From NCBI GenBank assembly GCA_027296385.1, contig JAPUJD010000346.1, positions 1-12,384 of the forward strand: 12,384 bases of DNA, given 5' to 3'. The notes beneath the pieces are model-generated. The model saw only the letters and a list, made by a program, of their open reading frames with translations. It did no database searches and was not told the origin of the DNA. The DNA is from Acidobacteriota bacterium (GTDB lineage Bacteria; Acidobacteriota; Thermoanaerobaculia; Multivoradales; JAHEKO01). Shown here one piece after another: positions 8,329-12,384 of this stretch (its first letter is position 1; each line of letters opens with the position of its first letter). The translations under genes were made by a program, and so were the position numbers.

Positions 8329-8610
8329 TTATCTCCTTCTATAGTCGTGAGCCATCAGATCGATGACCTCCACGACGACCTCTCGAGCCACGACGCGGTA
8401 GATGACCCGATACTGGAGACCCAGTCGTGAGGAACGGCACCCCCTCCATTCGCCCCTCAGTTCCTCATCGCGGAACCCCCTGATTGGCCGAAGACCCTGT
8501 GGCCCGGAGATCCTCACGATGTCCTTCCACTTCTCATACCGCTTCAGAACCTCGAGCGGGAAGCGACTCAGCCTCCTCGATACTCGCCGGTGCTCCAGGA
8601 TCTCCCACAT
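8329..8610 (-). CDS. RelE/HigB-like mRNA interferase toxin
   Basis: The 93-residue product has RelE/ParE-superfamily features: an N-terminal helical hairpin (LEHRRVSRRLSRFPLEVLKRYEKWKDIV), a basic central part (GLRPIRGFRDEELRGEWRGCRSSRLG) and the typical C-terminal strands QYRVIYRVV and VVVEVIDLMAHDY with a terminal RRR. RelE-type toxins cleave mRNA on the ribosome. The late basic and aromatic residues (Arg59, Arg62, Tyr67, His88, Tyr90) are plausible active-site groups, not proven. It forms an operon with the Xre antitoxin gene that follows. ATG 8610 lacks a clear ribosome binding site and lies 11 bases after a -10 box, while the antitoxin gene has a strong site; this would favour antitoxin synthesis. 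The family assignment is secure, the exact subfamily (RelE/StbE versus HigB) less so. Confidence 0.9.
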   Translation of the reverse strand: MWEILEHRRVSRRLSRFPLEVLKRYEKWKDIVRISGPQGLRPIRGFRDEELRGEWRGCRSSRLGLQYRVIYRVVAREVVVEVIDLMAHDYRRR

Positions 8611-8621
8611 ACCAAATAAGG

Positions 8622-8640
8622 ACTATACCATAAATGGTAT
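8622..8640 (-). promoter_or_regulatory. Promoter and palindromic operator of the toxin-antitoxin operon
   Basis: ATACCAT (8625-8631) and ATGGTAT (8634-8640) form a perfect 7-bp inverted repeat around AA. On the minus strand it overlaps TGGTATAGT (8630-8622), an extended -10 element. A half-site, ATACCA, recurs at 8609-8614 over the toxin start codon. This is the arrangement expected if the Xre antitoxin represses its own promoter. Confidence 0.7.
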
Positions 8641-8643
8641 CGC

Positions 8644-8692
8644 CTCCTGCAGCTCCCGGAGGATCCGCACCGATTTTCCCGGGGAGACGTCG
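8644..8692 (-). repeat. 49-bp direct repeat, copy 2: truncated antitoxin fragment
   Basis: On the minus strand this copy reads DVSPGKSVRILRELQE (Glu to Lys relative to copy 1) and then runs into AIPFMV and a stop at the operator, so it is the broken 5' part of a second antitoxin gene. It ends 4 bases before the operator palindrome of the intact operon. Further upstream the similarity to the antitoxin gene fades quickly. Confidence 0.95.
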
Positions 8693-8793
8693 CCAGCGGC
8701 TGTCGCCCGGACTTCTGCTCCTGAAGACGACCCCTTGCGGGTACCGGTATAGACTCCGTACTCGCTACGGTCCCCAATTTTTTGCCGAGTTCG

Positions 8794-10878
8794 ATGTCGC
8801 CTTCGACGCCCCTACATCTCCTGCCTATGGTCTGGTACGTGCTCTCCCAGTCCACGGCTTTCTTCAGCCTGGCGTTGACCTCGTACATCATCGGAAGACG
8901 CCTTACCCGGCAAGTCTCCTACGGCTCGTTCGCCGCCGAACTGGCAGTCTCCACCTCCGTCGGCCTCGGAGTCCTGGCCTCGTTGGTTCTCGGCCTCGGT
9001 CTCGTCGATCTTCTCTACCGTTGGACAGTGCTCGCACTGGTCGCGATCGTGTTTCTGGTCTGCCACCGCACATGGCGGGACTCGATCGAGCGCTGCCGTC
9101 GGGCCGACTGGAGAGCTCTGTTGAAGCCTCCCAGGCTCGCAGCTACAGCTGTCGGATCGCTCCTTCTCGTCGCAGCGTTCGTCATGGCTCTCTATCCGCC
9201 CACCGGCTTCGACGCCACCATGTATCACCTCCCGCAAGCGGCAACCTTCATCGACAGTCATAGCATCGCGTTCTCACCCGAGCTGCGGTACCCGGTGTTT
9301 CCTCATCTGCAGGAGGTGCTCTTCGCAGTGGTCATGCTCTTCTGGAACGACAGCGCAGTGCCCCTGGTCCAGACCCTGAGCATGGTTCTCGTGGCGCTCG
9401 GCCTCTACGCCTGGGGAACGGAGTTCTTCTCTCGGCGAACCGGGCTATGGGCTGCGGCGCTGTGGCTCGGCAATCCTCTGGTTCTCTGGTTCGGCACCCA
9501 GGCCTATGTCGACGTCGGGCTCGCCGCCTTCACTACCTTGGCGGCCTTCGCCTTCGCCGTCTGGACGAGGACGAGGCAGACGGCCTGGCTCATCCTCTCG
9601 GCTGCCCTGTGCGGCTTCGGCGCGGCCACCAAGTACCACGGTCTGTTCTTCCTGGCGGCTCTCGGGCTCGCGAGCCTCTTGGTCTGCATAAAGCAGCGGC
9701 GGTACCGGCTGGCCGGAGTCCTATGGCTCGCGGCGTTCCTGGTGGCGCTTCCCTGGTACGCCCGTATCTACTTTCACACCGGCAATCCGCTCTTTCCGCT
9801 CTTTCCCTCGGTCTTCGGCTTCTCCGAGTGGAGCCTGACTCTTTCCAGCATGCCGTACGCCGATAGCGTCGACGCTATAGCGCGGAGCGCGTCGAGCTCC
9901 TGGTGGAACGTACCCGTTCTGTTGGTCAAGGCGGGTGTCTTCAAGCTCTCGGGCCAGATGGAGACGTTCCTGGCCGTGCCCTGGAATCTCACCTTCCATC
10001 TGGAGAAGTTCAGGGGACCGCACATCCCGTTCCCTCTGGTCTATCTACTGGCCTCGCCGCTGCTGGTGTTAGCGTTTCAACGCTCGCCCTGGGTTCGATT
10101 CCTCCTGGCCTTGGTCGCCGTCTACGGAGCGTGCTGGTTCATCACGGTCCCGGATGCGCGCTACCTGATCTGCGTGTTGGGCTTCTTGTCCCTGGCGACC
10201 GCGGCGGCGATCAGCCAGATTTGGCCCCCACTGCGGGGACTGCCGCGCCGGCTTCGCGTCGGTCTCGTGGTGCTCTTGTGCACCCTCTTCCTGCTGCCTG
10301 CTGGTCTATTCGCCTGGCCCGTGCTCGCCTGGCGAGGCCTTCTTCCGGTCACGGAACACGAGCGGCAAGTCTACTTGGAGAACGTCCTGCCGACGAGCTA
10401 CGACGCAATCACGTTCCTCAACCAGACGTATGGAGACCGGTATCGAGTCTACGCTCTCAAGTCCTCGCAGCTAACCTACTATGCCAAGGGTCGACTGCTG
10501 GGCGATTGGTTCGGTCCCTACCGTTTTGCCCGAGTCAGGAAGTGGGTGAAGTTCCGGCGCTACCGCTCGTTCGATTCTTCGAAGTTTGGCGACGCGCGTG
10601 GGTTCTACAACGAGCTCAGATCGATGGATGTGGGTTTCCTCCTGGCTCCTAGATGTAAGGGTGCCCTCGGGTTTCCGGTAGACGACTTCTTCCGAGACCA
10701 CTTCGAGCTCGTGTTCTCGACGCGCTCTCCACCAGCTCGAACAGATCTTCCAGCCGTCGTTCTCGACCAAGATCCAGCAGGGCAGGACCGGCAAAAAGAA
10801 AGGAAGGCTGCCTGCCTCTGGAAGCTCCAAGACGCGACGACCGGCACACCGGCCGGAGGACTCTCTCGGCCTCTCTAG
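8794..10878 (+). CDS. GT-C-type membrane glycosyltransferase (GT39/PMT-like)
   Basis: The product (694 residues from ATG 8794) is a polytopic membrane protein with about a dozen helices and a C-terminal soluble part of about 170 residues. Between the first helices and the third lies PTGFDATMYHLPQA (136-149), with an acidic residue (Asp140) and the YHLP motif in the first large extracytoplasmic loop. This is the layout of GT-C enzymes such as the PMT_2/GT39 group, which transfer a sugar from a polyprenyl-phosphate carrier on the outer face of the inner membrane. The acceptor is unknown. Neither ATG 8794 nor the alternative ATG 8827 has a good ribosome binding site; 8827 would still keep the first helix. 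A TATAGA box at 8748-8753 may be the -10. The flippase gene that follows on the same strand suggests joint work on a surface polysaccharide or glycolipid. Confidence 0.85.
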   Translation: MSPSTPLHLLPMVWYVLSQSTAFFSLALTSYIIGRRLTRQVSYGSFAAELAVSTSVGLGVLASLVLGLGLVDLLYRWTVLALVAIVFLVCHRTWRDSIERCRRADWRALLKPPRLAATAVGSLLLVAAFVMALYPPTGFDATMYHLPQAATFIDSHSIAFSPELRYPVFPHLQEVLFAVVMLFWNDSAVPLVQTLSMVLVALGLYAWGTEFFSRRTGLWAAALWLGNPLVLWFGTQAYVDVGLAAFTTLAAFAFAVWTRTRQTAWLILSAALCGFGAATKYHGLFFLAALGLASLLVCIKQRRYRLAGVLWLAAFLVALPWYARIYFHTGNPLFPLFPSVFGFSEWSLTLSSMPYADSVDAIARSASSSWWNVPVLLVKAGVFKLSGQMETFLAVPWNLTFHLEKFRGPHIPFPLVYLLASPLLVLAFQRSPWVRFLLALVAVYGACWFITVPDARYLICVLGFLSLATAAAISQIWPPLRGLPRRLRVGLVVLLCTLFLLPAGLFAWPVLAWRGLLPVTEHERQVYLENVLPTSYDAITFLNQTYGDRYRVYALKSSQLTYYAKGRLLGDWFGPYRFARVRKWVKFRRYRSFDSSKFGDARGFYNELRSMDVGFLLAPRCKGALGFPVDDFFRDHFELVFSTRSPPARTDLPAVVLDQDPAGQDRQKERKAACLWKLQDATTGTPAGGLSRPL

Positions 10879-10934
10879 CCGGCGTAGCGAAAGTCCCGTG
10901 GGTCGCGCAGCCAGGGCTTGCGGCACAGATGCAA

Positions 10935-10971
10935 CGGCGCTCTTCGGACCTGCGAGAGCCGAAGAGTGCCG
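10935..10971 (+). promoter_or_regulatory. Long hairpin between glycosyltransferase and flippase genes
   Basis: A 13-bp stem is formed by 10935-10947 and 10959-10971 (core CTCTTCGG/CCGAAGAG, with one G-U pair) around an 11-base loop. A second pairing, GTCCCGT (10893-10899) with ACGGGAC (10979-10985), could enclose it. No T-run follows, so it is not a standard intrinsic terminator; it may act as a processing site, stabiliser or translational control element ahead of the flippase. Confidence 0.55.
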
Positions 10972-11008
10972 CCGAATGACGGGACCCGTAGCAGGAGGAA
11001 CCGTAGTC

Positions 11009-11035
11009 ATGCTCCGTCGATCCAAGAAGCCATGA
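11009..11035 (+). CDS. Possible 8-codon leader ORF before the flippase
   Basis: ATG 11009 opens a frame of eight codons, MLRRSKKP, ending in TGA at 11033-11035. AGGAGG (10993-10998), the strongest Shine-Dalgarno sequence in this part of the window, stands 10 bases before it. The TGA overlaps the flippase ATG as ATGA, so ribosomes finishing this frame could restart on the flippase. The peptide is very basic and has no known match that I can name. The alternative is that AGGAGG serves the flippase directly from 33 bases away, which is too far. Confidence 0.4.
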   Translation: MLRRSKKP

Positions 11036-12372
11036 GCGAGCGACCCTTCGACAACCTTGGAATGGAAGCGCCGATGGGCGGGGGGTTCCGTCCGCAGCCT
11101 CAGCGCGAGCTGTTCAAGCGCTACGGCGTGCTCGTTTCGTTGTCTGCCGGAGCTCGGGTGTTCGGCTTCGTGGCTGTCGTCCTGATGGCCCGCGGGCTCG
11201 GCGTCGAGGTCTTCGGCGAGTTGACCTTCGCCCAGGCCATCGTCGGCTACGGCGTAACCTTCATGGCCTTCGGGCTCGGGATCTACGGCATCCGGGCGGC
11301 GGTACGGCAGCCTGCCGAGCTCGGCACCTTGGCCAGTAGCATCATCGGCATTCGTCTGGTCTTGGGCGCGCTCGCCTACTCGATCCTGATCGCGGTGTCG
11401 CTGCTGCCGACGTTCCGGCCGATGGCGGGTCTCATAGCGCTCTTCGGGCTGACCCTCTTCACCAGCGCCATATATGTGGACTGGGTGGCGTTGGCGCAGC
11501 AGCGAACCGACGTTATCGGCATTTCGGGCCTGGCCACCCAGCTGCTCTTCCTGGGCCAGGTCTTCGTGGCCTTGCGGCTCGGCCTGGGCAAGCACGCCGT
11601 ACCCGTCGCTCTGGTGACGAGCGAGCTCGTCGTCGGGCTCGGCCTCTTGCTGTGGTTACACCGGCGCGTCGGATCGCTGCGTCCGCCGCTCGATCTCGCC
11701 GGTTGCCGTGGCATCGTCCGGCGGGCGGCACCGATCGCGGGCTCCCAGATGCTCAGAGCCGTCGCCCTGAGCTCCGACCTGGTGCTGCTGGGACTCCTGG
11801 TCACGATGGATCAGGTGGGAGCCTACGGTGCGGCCTACAAGATTTTCATCATGGGCTTCACCTTCGTGAGCCTCTATGTCTCCGTCGTGCTGCCCCATCT
11901 GGTGCACCATGGAACCGCTTCTGTAGAGCAGTTGTCGACCGAGGTAGGCTCTCTGTTATGGAAGGCACTAGCCCTCGCCGTTCCGGCGGCCCTGCTCGGC
12001 ATCGCGCTAGCGCCCCGGCTGATGGGGGCGGTGTTCGGCTCGGAGTTCGCTACCGCGTCGACGCCGATGCGGCTGCTGATCCTGGCCGTCGTGGCGTCAT
12101 TGATCGCCGCTCACTATCGGCCCGCCGTGCTGGCTCTAGGCGAGCACAAGATCGATCTGCGGAACGTGGCCTCGGCCAGCCTCGTCCACGTCAGCTCGAA
12201 GCTCCTCCTCATTCCCCTCCTCGGACTGACCGGGGCGGCTCTCGGCACTCTGCTCGGCGAGGCCGTCTTTGCCGGAACCAGCTGGCTGACGATTCGGCGG
12301 TTGGTCACCGACGCACAGCGCGGCAAGGCGACGCTCGGCAGCAGCGACGGTGGAGACGCGGATCCGGAGTGA
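11032..12372 (+). CDS. Wzx-type polysaccharide (lipid-linked oligosaccharide) flippase
   Basis: The 446-residue product is a polytopic membrane protein of the MOP superfamily, polysaccharide-synthase/Wzx group. The first helix with GVLVSLSAGARVFGFVAVVLMARGLG, then EVFGELTFAQAIVGYGVTFMAFGLGIYGIRAA, is the classic N-terminal signature of these flippases. About 12-14 helices follow, including YAAYKIF-like AYGAAYKIFIMGF near residue 265. Such proteins move undecaprenyl-linked glycans across the inner membrane. ATG 11032 is preferred over a longer start at 10918, whose added residues are Arg-rich and overlap the hairpin. Its own ribosome binding site is weak (AAGAAG), which fits coupling to the preceding mini-ORF. 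The C-terminal tail is hydrophilic (GSSDGGDADPE). The genes after it lie outside the window. Confidence 0.9.
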   Translation: MSERPFDNLGMEAPMGGGFRPQPQRELFKRYGVLVSLSAGARVFGFVAVVLMARGLGVEVFGELTFAQAIVGYGVTFMAFGLGIYGIRAAVRQPAELGTLASSIIGIRLVLGALAYSILIAVSLLPTFRPMAGLIALFGLTLFTSAIYVDWVALAQQRTDVIGISGLATQLLFLGQVFVALRLGLGKHAVPVALVTSELVVGLGLLLWLHRRVGSLRPPLDLAGCRGIVRRAAPIAGSQMLRAVALSSDLVLLGLLVTMDQVGAYGAAYKIFIMGFTFVSLYVSVVLPHLVHHGTASVEQLSTEVGSLLWKALALAVPAALLGIALAPRLMGAVFGSEFATASTPMRLLILAVVASLIAAHYRPAVLALGEHKIDLRNVASASLVHVSSKLLLIPLLGLTGAALGTLLGEAVFAGTSWLTIRRLVTDAQRGKATLGSSDGGDADPE

Positions 12373-12384
12373 TTCGAACCCGAT

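Noticed and set aside
8568..8891. 107-residue minus-strand frame upstream of the toxin
   Set aside because: It crosses the operator, the repeat and the start of the glycosyltransferase, has no family features, and is out of frame with the antitoxin fragment.
10090..10102. GGGTTCGATTCC, identical to 12 bases of the tmRNA T arm; possible att repeat
   Set aside because: It lies in the middle of the intact glycosyltransferase gene and the match does not extend into the acceptor stem, so it is probably chance.
12366..12384. GATTCGAACCC at the right edge, like the T-loop of a minus-strand tRNA
   Set aside because: The bases around it cannot form a 5-bp T stem (the needed pairing partner of CCCGA is missing), and it overlaps the flippase stop codon.

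Overview
The window is high-GC bacterial chromosome. It carries a complete tmRNA gene, bacterial housekeeping genes (lepA, tsaD, a DusB-type gene) and Shine-Dalgarno-led genes packed with small gaps. The gene content and protein style fit an uncultured Acidobacteriota lineage (Thermoanaerobaculia-like) or a similar soil or sediment phylum. That placement is an impression from sequence style, not a phylogenetic result.

Left part (1-4845). After the possible tail of a gene cut by the window edge (1-84) comes an unrecognised helical protein (98-688, +). Facing it is a compact minus-strand operon read from 4845 down to 771: tsaD (tRNA t6A synthesis), lepA (elongation factor 4), an SGNH/GDSL hydrolase with one N-terminal membrane anchor, and a 52-residue DUF5989-like membrane peptide. 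The last two look like a small cell-envelope pair attached to a translation operon.

Middle part (4846-6805). A 63-bp divergent promoter region separates tsaD from dusB (tRNA dihydrouridine synthase, +). Next is a small two-helix membrane protein that overlaps the dusB stop codon and has no ordinary start codon; AUA at 5904 is the best candidate. Then comes ssrA (tmRNA, 6400-6755, CCA encoded, tag ANDNLALAA), with an extended -10 promoter and a strong intrinsic terminator.

Right part (6806-12384). From the tmRNA 3' end onward the content becomes accessory: a phytanoyl-CoA dioxygenase-family enzyme (-), a frameshifted fragment of a DDE transposase, a RelE-like toxin/Xre antitoxin module (-) with its own palindromic operator and a truncated second copy of part of the antitoxin gene, a large GT-C-type membrane glycosyltransferase (+), and a Wzx-type flippase (+). 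The last two probably belong to a surface polysaccharide locus that continues past the right edge. The flippase is preceded by a long hairpin and an 8-codon open frame with a strong ribosome binding site, whose stop overlaps the flippase start. No integrase or flanking att repeat is visible, so a mobile island is suggested but not shown.

No CRISPR array or clearly new defence system was found. The most notable points are the duplicated antitoxin fragment with its operator, the leader ORF and hairpin before the flippase, the missing start codon after dusB, and -10 boxes so close to several start codons that leaderless mRNAs are likely.
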